Source: Parasphingorhabdus flavimaris (GTDB lineage Bacteria; Pseudomonadota; Alphaproteobacteria; Sphingomonadales; Sphingomonadaceae). From it: DNA of 64,000 bases. Location of the stretch: assembly GCF_013371215.1 (NCBI RefSeq), contig NZ_JABWMH010000002.1:558001-622000 (forward strand), in the 5' to 3' direction. The notes below the pieces were generated by a model, which worked only from the letters and a program-made list of their open reading frames with translations, was not told the origin of the DNA and ran no database searches. Below are positions 18,572-27,965 of the stretch, in pieces; position 1 is the first letter of the stretch, and every line of letters starts with the position of its first letter. A program made the translations under genes and the position numbers.

Positions 18572-19600
18572 CTATTTGCCGAAGATGCCACCACTCAACA
18601 AGCGCGCAGCATCGCGATTGATATGGCCGATCACCTCGTCTGCCGACGAAATATCGTTGATCAATCCAATATCCTGACCCACCGTTATATGGGCCCTGTC
18701 ATAATCTTCCTGACGGACTCCGCCCAGATAATCTTCAATCGCCGCCGCCGGATCCGATCGCAGCTCGTCAATCCTGCCTTCCCATTTTCTGTGCAATCGA
18801 TTCCTGATGGCGCGAAAGTCATATTGTCGCGGCCAGTTCTTGCCCCGCAAAATATCGAAGATACTGCTTCTGCCTGTGTCGTCGCCGCTCGCCTCCAGCG
18901 CCTTTGTCTTTGCGCTTTGCGGGGCCAGCGACTGGGTGGTGGCCCATAATCTCGAACCGATCAGCGCCCCGTCGGCGCCCAGCATCATCGCTGCGGCAAG
19001 GCCGCGGCCATCCGCAATTCCGCCGGCGGCGAGCAATTGGGTCTCCGGAGAATGTCCTGCGAGCCAGTCGGCGACTTCGGGTACGAAGGTGAATGTGCTG
19101 CGGCCTTCCAGATCGTTCATGCCATGCCCGCCAGCCTCGCTGCCCTGCGCAACAATGACAGCGGCTCCCGCATCCACCGCTTGCGGTAGCTGCGCCATCG
19201 TCTGGATCTGGCAAATGACCGGGATATCGCGGTCGGACAATATTCCGGCAAAGGCTGTCGGATCGCCGAATGACAGCATGACCGCCGCCGGTTCATGCGG
19301 TTGGTCCAGCAACCAGTCCAGCGCGCTCTGGTCTTCCGAGAGTTTCCAGGAGATGAAGCCGCAACCCAGTCGCGACAGATTTTCCTGATCGCCGTCCAGC
19401 CGGTTGATCGCGTCGCCATATTCGCGTCGCGTCCAGTCAAGATCGCCATAGCCACCGCCGACCAGGCCAAGCGCGCCCGCACGCGCGCAGGCCGCGGCCA
19501 GGTCTCCGCCGGTAGCCAATGCCATCGGCGCCAAGGCAATCGGGGCTGACAGATTGAAGCGTTCGGAGAACCGGCTGCGGATCAAGGGCTGCGGCATCAC
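18572..19600 (-). CDS. Nitronate monooxygenase-like flavoprotein
   Basis: A 342-residue FMN enzyme of the nitronate monooxygenase/2-nitropropane dioxygenase TIM-barrel family. Visible signatures are the N-terminal PIALAPMALATGGDLAAACARAGALGLVGGGYG, then VIVAQGSEAGGHG (FMN phosphate/catalytic His region) and LLAAGGIADGRGLAAAMMLGADGALIGSRLWAT. The physiological substrate is unknown. It lies 49 bases downstream of a second, more distant member of the family and may be co-transcribed with it. Two adjacent Met codons leave the start uncertain by one codon. Confidence 0.85.
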   Translation of the reverse strand: MMPQPLIRSRFSERFNLSAPIALAPMALATGGDLAAACARAGALGLVGGGYGDLDWTRREYGDAINRLDGDQENLSRLGCGFISWKLSEDQSALDWLLDQPHEPAAVMLSFGDPTAFAGILSDRDIPVICQIQTMAQLPQAVDAGAAVIVAQGSEAGGHGMNDLEGRSTFTFVPEVADWLAGHSPETQLLAAGGIADGRGLAAAMMLGADGALIGSRLWATTQSLAPQSAKTKALEASGDDTGRSSIFDILRGKNWPRQYDFRAIRNRLHRKWEGRIDELRSDPAAAIEDYLGGVRQEDYDRAHITVGQDIGLINDISSADEVIGHINRDAARLLSGGIFGK

Positions 19601-19649
19601 GATCGAAGGCTTTTCAGACTAGGGACGCCGCAACAGCGCTCGACGGGCT

Positions 19650-20621
19650 TCAATAATTGAACCGCTCTTTCAGGCTTTCCCGTGCGGCCCTATATTCGGC
19701 GGTGAACTGGTCGACCATGTCCTGGACGCTCATAACGTCGTTGATCAGGCCGATGCCCTGACCGCATCCCCAGATATCCTTCCACGCCTTTTTCTCGGTA
19801 TTGCCGCCGGAACCGAAGTTCATGGTCTTGTAATCGCCCTGCGGCAGATTGTCGGGATCGAGACCGGCCTGCTCGATCGACTGGCGGAGATAATTGCCCT
19901 TCACCCCGGTAAACAGGTCGGAATAGACGATGTCGGAGGCTTTGCCCTCGACAATGCCTTCCTTATAGCCTTGGTCCGCATTGGCTTCCTTGGTTGCGAT
20001 GAAAGCCGAACCGGCATAGCCGAGATCTGCGCCCATCGCCTGGGCTGCCAGTATCGACGCGCCATTGCCGATCGAACCGGAGAGCGCGACAGGACCGTCA
20101 AACCATTCGCGGATTTCCTGCATCAACGCGAAGGGGGACAGGGTGCCGGCATGGCCGCCAGCGCCTGCGGCAACCGGAATAAGGCCGGTCGCGCCCTTTT
20201 CAATCGCCTTGTGAGCGAAGCGGTTGTTGATAATGTCATGGAGAACGATGCCGCCCCAGCCCTTGACCGCGGTATTGAGATCCTCGATTGCACCCAGCGA
20301 GGTAATGACGATCGGCACTTTCCATTTCGCACAGGTCGCCATGTCCTGGTCGAGCCGGTCATTGGACTTGTGGACGATCTGGTTGACCGCAAAAGGCGCC
20401 GCCGGCTTGTCCGGATTATCCCGGTTCCATGCCGCCAGTTCTTCGGTGATCTGGTGCAGCCATTCGTCGAGCATCGATTGCGGGCGGGCGTTGAGGGCAG
20501 GGAAGCTTCCGACGATACCCGCCTTGCACTGGGCAATGACCAGTTCGGGGCCCGACACGATGAACAAGGGTGAACCGATAAGCGGCAGGCGAAGATTGTC
20601 AAAAATGGCTGGTAAAGTCAT
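19650..20621 (-). CDS. Nitronate monooxygenase-like flavoprotein, second subfamily
   Basis: A 323-residue FMN barrel protein. It shows IGSPLFIVSGPELVIAQCKAGIVGSFPALNAR at the N-terminus, GATGLIPVAAGAGGHAGTLSPFALM and VALSGSIGNGASILAAQAMGADLGYAGSAFIAT, the FMN-binding half of the family. The subfamily differs from the neighbour (longer KEGIVEGKASDIVYSDLFTGVKGNYLR segment). ATG 20621 is preferred over the GTG two codons earlier because GGGG lies five bases before it. Downstream of leuA on the same strand. Confidence 0.85.
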   Translation of the reverse strand: MTLPAIFDNLRLPLIGSPLFIVSGPELVIAQCKAGIVGSFPALNARPQSMLDEWLHQITEELAAWNRDNPDKPAAPFAVNQIVHKSNDRLDQDMATCAKWKVPIVITSLGAIEDLNTAVKGWGGIVLHDIINNRFAHKAIEKGATGLIPVAAGAGGHAGTLSPFALMQEIREWFDGPVALSGSIGNGASILAAQAMGADLGYAGSAFIATKEANADQGYKEGIVEGKASDIVYSDLFTGVKGNYLRQSIEQAGLDPDNLPQGDYKTMNFGSGGNTEKKAWKDIWGCGQGIGLINDVMSVQDMVDQFTAEYRAARESLKERFNY

Positions 20622-20699
20622 GGGCACCCCGATTTGATGAAATATGCCACTGCAATAACCGATGCAGCGGCATATTCTACTGTTTTCTTAATTGAACAC

Positions 20700-22358
20700 T
20701 TAAATTCGGTTCACGGCGCTGAGCAACGCCTCGACCGAAGCGGTGGCAACATCGCTGTTGATGCCGACGCCATAGAATTCTTTGCCGTCGCCGGTTTTAC
20801 ACTCGATATAGGCGGCCGCCTGAGCGTCCTTGCCGGAACCCAGCGCATGTTCGCTATAGTCGATTATTTCCAGCGTTATGCCCAGCGCCGAGGAAACGGC
20901 GTCAACCACACTGGAAATCAGGCCATTTCCACGACCGCTGACCGAAATTTCGCCATCGGGTCCCTTGACCTTGCCGACAAAAATACGCTCGCCACCGGTT
21001 GCCCGCTCGTCATAGTCGACCAGACTATATTTGCCGCTGCCATCGATATGGTAGCGCTTCTGGAACGCCGCCCAGATGTCCTCGGATGACAGTTCGCGGC
21101 TCGTTTCATCGGCCAGTTCCTGTACCGTCCGGCTGAAATTGGCCTGCAGCCGCTTGGGCAGCTTCAGCCCGTGATCCTGTTCCAGGATCCAGGCGATGCC
21201 GCCCTTGCCGGACTGGCTGTTGACCCGGATGACCGCTTCATAGTCGCGGCCGAGATCGCGCGGATCGATCGGCAGATAGGGCACGTTCCACAGCTCGTCA
21301 TTGCGCTGTTCCTGCGCGGCAAAGCCTTTCTTGATCGCGTCCTGATGCGAACCGGAAAAAGCGGTAAACACCAGTTCGCCGGCATAGGGATGGCGCGCCG
21401 GGACCGGCAGCTGGTTGCAATATTCGACAGTCTTGACGATTTCGTCCATATTGGAAAAATCCAGTTTCGGATCAACGCCTTGGGTGTAGAGATTCAGGCC
21501 CAATGTCACCAGGTCGACATTGCCGGTGCGCTCGCCATTGCCGAATAGGCAGCCTTCGACCCGGTCGGCGCCGGCCATCATGCCCAGTTCCGATGCGGCA
21601 ATGCCCGATCCCCGGTCATTATGCGTGTGCAGGCTGATCACGACATGGTCGCGCTTGCTGATATTGGTGCACATCCACTCGACCTGATCGGCATAGATAT
21701 TCGGCGTCGCCGCTTCGACGGTCGCGGGCAGGTTGAGGATCAGCGGTTTTTCTGCGGTCGGTTCGATAATCTCCATCACCGCTTCGACCACTTCCAGACT
21801 GAAATCCAGTTCGGCAGTCGAGAAGGTTTCCGGTGAATATTCGAAATGCCAGTCGGTATCGGGATAATTCTCGGCCTGTTCGCGCAATATGGTTGCGCCT
21901 TCGCGGGCGATATCCTTGACGCCCTGCTTGTCGAGCCGGAACACGACATCGCGCCAGGCCGGGGAAACAGCGTTATAGAGATGAACGATCGCTGCCCGTG
22001 CTCCTTCCAGGCTGGCAAAGCTGGTTTCGATCAGGTCGCGGCGGGACTGGGTCAGAACCTGGACCATGACGTCATCGGGTATCTTGCCCGATTTGACGAG
22101 ACCGCTGATGAAATCGAAATCGGTGGCACCGGCGGAAGGAAAGCCGACCTCGATTTCCTTGATGCCGACCTTGACCAGGAGATCGAAGAACCGCTGTTTC
22201 TTCTGGGCATCCATCGGATCGATCAGGGCCTGGTTGCCGTCGCGCAGGTCGGTCGAGAGCCAGCGCGGCGCCTTGTCTATGGTGCGCGATGGCCATTGCC
22301 GGTTGGGCAGGTCGATCTGCGGAAAAGGGCGGTATTTCTGTGACGGATTCTTGTGCAT
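20700..22358 (-). CDS. leuA: 2-isopropylmalate synthase
   Basis: A 552-residue enzyme condensing acetyl-CoA with 2-oxoisovalerate, the first committed step of leucine synthesis. It starts MHKNPSQKYRPFPQIDLPNRQWPS, typical of the long LeuA form of alphaproteobacteria and actinobacteria. The catalytic barrel has STDLRDGNQALIDPM and the metal site HTHNDRGSGIAASEL. The C-terminal allosteric domain, through which leucine inhibits, runs from about residue 420 and contains VKGPDGEISVSGRGNGLISSVVDAV. Transcription appears to pass through a Leu-rich leader peptide and hairpin at 22436-22529. Confidence 0.95.
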   Translation of the reverse strand: MHKNPSQKYRPFPQIDLPNRQWPSRTIDKAPRWLSTDLRDGNQALIDPMDAQKKQRFFDLLVKVGIKEIEVGFPSAGATDFDFISGLVKSGKIPDDVMVQVLTQSRRDLIETSFASLEGARAAIVHLYNAVSPAWRDVVFRLDKQGVKDIAREGATILREQAENYPDTDWHFEYSPETFSTAELDFSLEVVEAVMEIIEPTAEKPLILNLPATVEAATPNIYADQVEWMCTNISKRDHVVISLHTHNDRGSGIAASELGMMAGADRVEGCLFGNGERTGNVDLVTLGLNLYTQGVDPKLDFSNMDEIVKTVEYCNQLPVPARHPYAGELVFTAFSGSHQDAIKKGFAAQEQRNDELWNVPYLPIDPRDLGRDYEAVIRVNSQSGKGGIAWILEQDHGLKLPKRLQANFSRTVQELADETSRELSSEDIWAAFQKRYHIDGSGKYSLVDYDERATGGERIFVGKVKGPDGEISVSGRGNGLISSVVDAVSSALGITLEIIDYSEHALGSGKDAQAAAYIECKTGDGKEFYGVGINSDVATASVEALLSAVNRI

Positions 22359-22435
22359 GGCTTCACTCTTATGCTGCTGGAAGATGCGCGCAAGGCACAA
22401 ATTCGAGGGTTTGCTTATATTGTCCGGAAAGAGGT

Positions 22436-22488
22436 CCCTTAGGCGGGGCAGTGCGCATTTTGCGCAGCAGCAACGGTACGCCTAAGGG
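22436..22488 (-). promoter_or_regulatory. Leucine attenuator stem upstream of leuA
   Basis: Perfect 10-bp arms, CCCTTAGGCG and CGCCTAAGGG (22436-22445 and 22479-22488), enclose a smaller TGCGC/GCGCA hairpin. On the minus strand the 5' arm contains the last codon and TAG stop of the leader peptide, so ribosome position controls whether it can pair. CTCTTT follows, only a weak U-tract. Confidence 0.65.
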
Positions 22489-22529
22489 CGTATAAGTCGT
22501 AGCAGCGAGAGAGCTTTTAACCTCGTCAT
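22482..22529 (-). CDS. leuL: leu leader peptide (15 residues, five Leu codons)
   Basis: The short frame MTRLKALSLLRLIRP uses five different Leu codons (TTA, CTC, CTG, CTA, CTT), two of them adjacent, and ends in TAG inside the 5' arm of a 10-bp stem. It lies 123 bases before leuA on the same strand. This is the architecture of a leucine-sensing attenuator. It has no ribosome site, but the promoter at 22537-22564 predicts a transcript beginning at its ATG. A longer in-frame opening exists upstream, running through the ilvC terminator, and is not a credible gene. Confidence 0.75.
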   Translation of the reverse strand: MTRLKALSLLRLIRP

Positions 22530-22536
22530 GTTCGTG

Positions 22537-22564
22537 ATGTTATTCGACTTTGCCGGAAAATCAA
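22537..22564 (-). promoter_or_regulatory. Promoter of leuL-leuA
   Basis: On the minus strand TTGATT (22559-22564), a 16-base spacer and TAACAT (22537-22542). Seven bases separate the -10 from the leader ATG at 22529, so the RNA is predicted to start at or one base before the ATG. Confidence 0.55.
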
Positions 22565-22577
22565 GTCTGTTTGCATG

Positions 22578-22609
22578 AAAAAGGGCAGCGAAGTAGACCT
22601 TCGCTGCCC
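22578..22609 (-). terminator. Intrinsic terminator of ilvB-ilvN-ilvC
   Basis: Perfect 10-bp arms GGGCAGCGAA (22583-22592) and TTCGCTGCCC (22600-22609). On the minus strand TTTTT follows the stem. It isolates the ilv operon from the leuL promoter just beyond. Confidence 0.9.
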
Positions 22610-22660
22610 CTGATAACTGATAGTTCATTCGCCAGACGGCCAAAAAACCGAGAGCCGGTG

Positions 22661-23689
<1,029 letters not shown>

Positions 23690-23768
23690 TTATATTCAGA
23701 TGATTGTCAAAAGGGTGAGAGAGCTCACGGCAACCGGCGCGAACCGGAAGATATGAGCAATATTCCGT

Positions 23769-24284
23769 TCAGCCGGCATTCGGGCCGCGTGAAACCGCGA
23801 CGACGCCGGTCCTGCCGACTTCGACCAGTCCGACTTCGCGCATCAGCGTCACGAATGTCTCGATTTTTTCCGGCGCGCCGGTGATTTCAAAGATGAAGCT
23901 CTCGGTCGAGGCGTCGACGATCCGGGCCCGATAGGCGTCAGCAAGGCGCATGGCCTCGATCCGGTTCTCGCCCTTTCCGGCGACTTTCACCAGCGCAAGC
24001 TCGCGCTGAACATGCGGACCGGATTCGGTCAGGTCGCGGACGCTGTGGACCGGCACCAGCCGGTCGAGCTGGGCGATAATCTGCTCGATCACATGCGGCG
24101 GTCCGTTGGTGGCGATGGTAATCCGGCTGATCGCGTGATCTTCGCTGATATCGGCGACGGTCAGGCTTTCGATATTATAGCCGCGCGCGGTGAACATGCC
24201 GGCGATCCGCGCCAATATGCCGGCTTCATTGTCAACCAGAACGGCGAGAACATGCCGTTCAACGGCTTCTTCGTGAATATGCAT
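23769..24284 (-). CDS. ilvN: Acetolactate synthase small (regulatory) subunit
   Basis: A 171-residue ACT-domain protein that activates the IlvB catalytic subunit and confers valine feedback. The ACT domain is at the N-terminus: HVLAVLVDNEAGILARIAGMFTARGYNIESLTV. The C-terminal half (IEAMRLADAYRARIVDASTESFIFEITGAPEKI) is the second regulatory domain. Its ATG overlaps the ilvB TGA stop by one base (TGATG), giving translational coupling. Confidence 0.96.
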   Translation of the reverse strand: MHIHEEAVERHVLAVLVDNEAGILARIAGMFTARGYNIESLTVADISEDHAISRITIATNGPPHVIEQIIAQLDRLVPVHSVRDLTESGPHVQRELALVKVAGKGENRIEAMRLADAYRARIVDASTESFIFEITGAPEKIETFVTLMREVGLVEVGRTGVVAVSRGPNAG

Positions 24285-26029
24285 CAGACTAGAGCCTTTG
24301 CTTGGTCGTCCATCGTACCCTTAACGTCGGCTTCGGTCAGAAGCATTTCGGTATGGGCTGCACCGGACGGGATCATGGGAAAGCAGTTTGCCAGTTTCGC
24401 GACCCGGCAATCGACCATCACCGGTCCGTCGGTCTCGATCATTTTCTGGATACCGGCTTCGAGATCGGCGGGATCCTCGATTCTTATGCCGGTCCAGTCA
24501 TAGCTTTCGGCCAGCTTCACAAAGTCTGGAAGACTATCGCTATAACTGTTTGAATAGCGGCTTTCATAGGTCAGTTCCTGCCATTGGCGAACCATCCCCA
24601 TATATTCGTTGTTGAGGATGAATATCTTGACCGGCAGGCGATATTGGGTGGCGGTGCCGAGCTCCTGGATATTCATCTGGATCGATGCTTCGCCGGCTAT
24701 GTCGATGACCAGCGCATCGGGGTTGCCCAGCTGCGCGCCAATCGCTGCAGGCAGGCCGTAGCCCATCGTGCCGAGACCGCCGCTGGTCAGCCATTTATTG
24801 GGGTTTTCGAAATCGAAATGCTGGGCCGCCCACATCTGGTGCTGGCCGACTTCGGTGGTGATGATCGGCTCGCGTTCGTGCGTGGCTTCCCATAATTTGC
24901 GGATCGCCAGCTGCGGCATGATTTCCTTTTTGTTTTCGGGATAATCAAGGCAATTGGTCGCCCGCCAGCCGGTGATCCGGGACCACCATTCGCCGTAGTC
25001 CGGCGTGGCAAAGCGTCTGCCCTTGAGGACGGCGATCATCTGTTCCATCACCCGGCCGACGTCACCGACCAGCGGCAGATCGACACGGATGGTCTTGTTG
25101 ATCGACGAACGGTCGATGTCGACGTGGATTTTCTTGCTGTTTGGCGAAAATGCGTCGAGCCGGCCCGTGATCCGGTCGTCGAACCGGGCGCCAAGGCAGA
25201 CCACGAGGTCAGCCTTGTTCATCGCCATATTGGCTTCAAAAGTGCCATGCATGCCCAGCATACCCAGCCATTTGTCGGAGGAGGCCGGGAATGCACCCAG
25301 ACCCATGAGGGTGGAGGTTACCGGGCATCCGAGCAATTCGGCCAGTTCCCTCAGTGTCTCGCTCGCCTTGGGGCCGCTGTTGATAATCCCGCCGCCGGTA
25401 TAGAGAACCGGCGCTTTCGCGTTCATGATCATCTCGACCGCGGTGTTGATATCCTTGAAATCGCCCTCGGTTTGCGGCTGATAGCGGGAATTGGCGACAG
25501 CGGCGTTGCGGCTGAATTCTGCTGCCGCAACCTGGACGTTCTTGGGAATGTCGATGACCACCGGGCCGGGGCGGCCCTGGGTGGCGATGTGAAAGGCTTC
25601 CTGGACGACATGCGCCAGATCCGAAGGCTTTTTCACCAGATAATTATGCTTCGTGCAGTGGCGGGTGATGCCGACCGTATCTGCTTCCTGAAAGGCGTCG
25701 GTGCCGATCAGATTGGTCGCGACCTGTCCGGTTATGACAACCATCGGAATGCTGTCCATCAACGCGTCGGTGATACCGGTTACCGCATTCGTAGCGCCCG
25801 GCCCGGAGGTGACCAGAACGACACCGGGCTTTCCGGTTGAGCGCGCATAGCCTTCTGCGGCGTGCGTCGCTGCCTGTTCGTGACGAACCAGGATATGCTT
25901 GATCTTGGGGTGCTCGTAAAGCGCGTCGTAAATCGGCAGCACCGCACCGCCAGGATAGCCGAAAACGGTATCCACGCCCAGATCCATCAAGGTTTCGACC
26001 AATATGTCGGCGCCGCTTTTTTCGGCCAC
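24284..26029 (-). CDS. ilvB: Acetolactate synthase large subunit
   Basis: A 581-residue TPP/FAD enzyme forming 2-acetolactate. The N-terminal domain shows VFGYPGGAVLPIYDAL and the TPP Glu in HEQAATHAAEGYARSTGKPGVVL. The C-terminal TPP-binding segment reads ALVIDIAGEASIQMNIQELGTA. A GTG start at 26027-26029 is chosen: GGGAG lies seven bases upstream. The nearby ATG pair is out of frame. A TTGACA box at 26140-26145 is a likely -35, with its -10 unclear. I find no leader peptide rich in Ile/Val/Leu in the 120 bases upstream. Confidence 0.95.
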   Translation of the reverse strand: MAEKSGADILVETLMDLGVDTVFGYPGGAVLPIYDALYEHPKIKHILVRHEQAATHAAEGYARSTGKPGVVLVTSGPGATNAVTGITDALMDSIPMVVITGQVATNLIGTDAFQEADTVGITRHCTKHNYLVKKPSDLAHVVQEAFHIATQGRPGPVVIDIPKNVQVAAAEFSRNAAVANSRYQPQTEGDFKDINTAVEMIMNAKAPVLYTGGGIINSGPKASETLRELAELLGCPVTSTLMGLGAFPASSDKWLGMLGMHGTFEANMAMNKADLVVCLGARFDDRITGRLDAFSPNSKKIHVDIDRSSINKTIRVDLPLVGDVGRVMEQMIAVLKGRRFATPDYGEWWSRITGWRATNCLDYPENKKEIMPQLAIRKLWEATHEREPIITTEVGQHQMWAAQHFDFENPNKWLTSGGLGTMGYGLPAAIGAQLGNPDALVIDIAGEASIQMNIQELGTATQYRLPVKIFILNNEYMGMVRQWQELTYESRYSNSYSDSLPDFVKLAESYDWTGIRIEDPADLEAGIQKMIETDGPVMVDCRVAKLANCFPMIPSGAAHTEMLLTEADVKGTMDDQAKALV

Positions 26030-26148
26030 ATCATGCTCCCGTAACTGTCTGTTTCGTGCTTGCCGCCCGCCATGATGCACTGCACCACAATAGGCAAGGC
26101 CTAGTTAATTCGGGGCTGGCTACATATCTGAATATATTATGTCAAGGG

Positions 26149-27096
26149 CTAATTACGTAATAAAGTTTCAATTATGTCGTCAAAATGATTATTTAATGGC
26201 TCTTCAATCCTCGGCCATTCAGCCGGACACTGGTTGCGAAACCAGGTATATTGGCGTTTGGCATATTGCCGGGTGGCCGCCTGGGCGCGCTCAACCGCGG
26301 TTTCTTCCGTCAGATCCCCGGTCAGCCACCCGCTGATATCAGGGACGCCGATCGCCCGCATCACCGGTTGCTCCGCCGGCAGGTTGCGAGACAGAAGCGT
26401 TTCCACCTCTTCGGCCGCTCCCTCTTCGATCATCTGGTGCAAACGCAGGTCGCAGCGTTGATACAGCCATTCGCGCGGCGGCAACAGAATCAGCGGGTGC
26501 AGTCTGATCTCGCCGGCTATCCCGCCGGTCTTTTGCTGGTGCCAGTGATCGAGCGGCTTGCCGGTCGAGCGGACCACTTCCAGTGCTCGCTGGATACGGG
26601 TGGTGTCGGTTGGATGCAGTCTTGAGGCTGACACGGGGTCGAGCTCCGCGAGCGCTCGATATGCTTCCAATAGTTCCATTTTTCTGATCGTGGCACGGAT
26701 TTCAGGAACGATTTCGGGAATCGGCGCAATGCCGTCGAGCAAGACCCGGACGTACATCCCTGTGCCGCCCACCAGTATCGGCAGTCTGTCACGATCATGG
26801 GCTGCCGCAATTGCCGTCTTGGCGTCATCGGCCCAGCGCGCTGCGGAACAGGCTTCGCTGCCGTCGATATAGCCGAACAGCTGATGCTCGATCCCGTCCA
26901 TTTCATCGTCGCTGGGTCGAGCGCTCAAGATCCTGAGGTCACGATAAACCTGCGCGCTGTCGGCATTGATGATCACCGAGGGTTGCTTTTTGGCAATCTC
27001 CAATGCCAAGGCGGATTTGCCGCTGGCCGTCGGTCCGACGATCAGCGCGACATTCTTGTCCAGTTTCGGAGAAATCATGTTCATCGCAACGCTCAT
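26149..27096 (-). CDS. miaA: tRNA dimethylallyltransferase
   Basis: About 315 residues. It adds a dimethylallyl group to A37 of tRNAs reading UNN codons. The P-loop is IVGPTASGKSALALEIA, and further signatures are IINADSAQVYRDLRILSARPS, LVGGTGMYVRVLLDG, DTTRIQRALEVVRSTGKPL and the C-terminal ATRQYAKRQYTWFRNQ. The exact start is uncertain: ATGs at 27096, 27084 and 27078 all keep the core. GAGGG upstream of 27096 favours that one. Whichever is used, the 5' end overlaps or abuts the divergent serB start. Confidence 0.93.
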   Translation of the reverse strand: MSVAMNMISPKLDKNVALIVGPTASGKSALALEIAKKQPSVIINADSAQVYRDLRILSARPSDDEMDGIEHQLFGYIDGSEACSAARWADDAKTAIAAAHDRDRLPILVGGTGMYVRVLLDGIAPIPEIVPEIRATIRKMELLEAYRALAELDPVSASRLHPTDTTRIQRALEVVRSTGKPLDHWHQQKTGGIAGEIRLHPLILLPPREWLYQRCDLRLHQMIEEGAAEEVETLLSRNLPAEQPVMRAIGVPDISGWLTGDLTEETAVERAQAATRQYAKRQYTWFRNQCPAEWPRIEEPLNNHFDDIIETLLRN

Positions 27097-27958
27097 AGCA
27101 AAAGAATCCCTCAATGAGAGAGATATTCAGTCGGCGATTGCCAGCCTCGCTGTGGTTGATGCCACAATCATCCGGCAGTCGGAGTTGATCGACGGGCGGG
27201 TGGTGGACATATTCTTCCAGGGGGACCCGGTTGCGGCGCGCGTGAAGCTCGAAACAATCGGGGGCGATATAGATATCGCTGTACAGCCCGAAGCCAATCG
27301 CCTCAAAAAACTGCTGATTTCCGATATGGACAGCACGATGATCACCGTCGAATGTATCGACGAGCTGGCAGATTATGCCGGCATCAAGTCGGAGATCGCG
27401 GAAATCACCGAACGGGCGATGCAGGGAGAGCTTGATTTTGAGGAAGCGTTGCGGGGCAGGGTGGCGCTGCTCGAGGGGCTGCAGACCACTGCGATCCAGC
27501 AATGTCTCGACGAACGGGTGAAAATCATGCCGGGGGCCGAAATCCTGGTGCGGACGATGGCAAAGCGTGAAGCCACGACGATATTGGTATCAGGGGGCTT
27601 CACCAAATTTGCCAGTCCCGTTGCGCAAGCGATTGGATTTGGATCCTTCCATGCCAATATATTGGGCGAGGCGGGCGGCCAACTGACCGGCGGCCTTGAG
27701 GGACAGATTGTCGATTCGGCGCGCAAGGTCGCAGTGCTTGAAAGCGCTGCCCAAGTAGCCAGCCTGCCGCTGGAACAATGTATCGCGGTCGGCGATGGCG
27801 CCAATGATATCCCGATGCTCGAACGGGCTGGGCTCGGAATAGCCTATCATGCAAAGCCGAAGGCGGCGCAGGCGGCAGATGTGGCCATCAAATATAATGA
27901 CCTGTCGGCGCTTCTATATATCCAGGGTATCGCGGTTGACCAGTGGGTCATCGGATAA
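27077..27958 (+). CDS. serB: Phosphoserine phosphatase
   Basis: A 293-residue HAD phosphatase, last step of serine synthesis. An N-terminal ACT-like half (residues 1-70) precedes the catalytic domain: nucleophile DMDSTMITVECIDELAD, motif II ILVSGGFTKFASPVA, and motif III/IV CIAVGDGANDIPMLERAGLGIAYHAKPK. GGAGA six bases upstream supports ATG 27077. A longer in-frame extension would run through miaA antisense. The start codon sits in CATG shared with a possible miaA start on the other strand. Confidence 0.95.
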   Translation: MFIATLIAKESLNERDIQSAIASLAVVDATIIRQSELIDGRVVDIFFQGDPVAARVKLETIGGDIDIAVQPEANRLKKLLISDMDSTMITVECIDELADYAGIKSEIAEITERAMQGELDFEEALRGRVALLEGLQTTAIQQCLDERVKIMPGAEILVRTMAKREATTILVSGGFTKFASPVAQAIGFGSFHANILGEAGGQLTGGLEGQIVDSARKVAVLESAAQVASLPLEQCIAVGDGANDIPMLERAGLGIAYHAKPKAAQAADVAIKYNDLSALLYIQGIAVDQWVIG

Positions 27959-27965
27959 CCGGATA

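Noticed and set aside
26030-26145. Possible attenuator leader upstream of ilvB, as for leuA
   Set aside because: No short frame rich in Ile, Val or Leu was found in the 120 bases. Only a TTGACA -35 box at 26140-26145 is visible, without a convincing -10.
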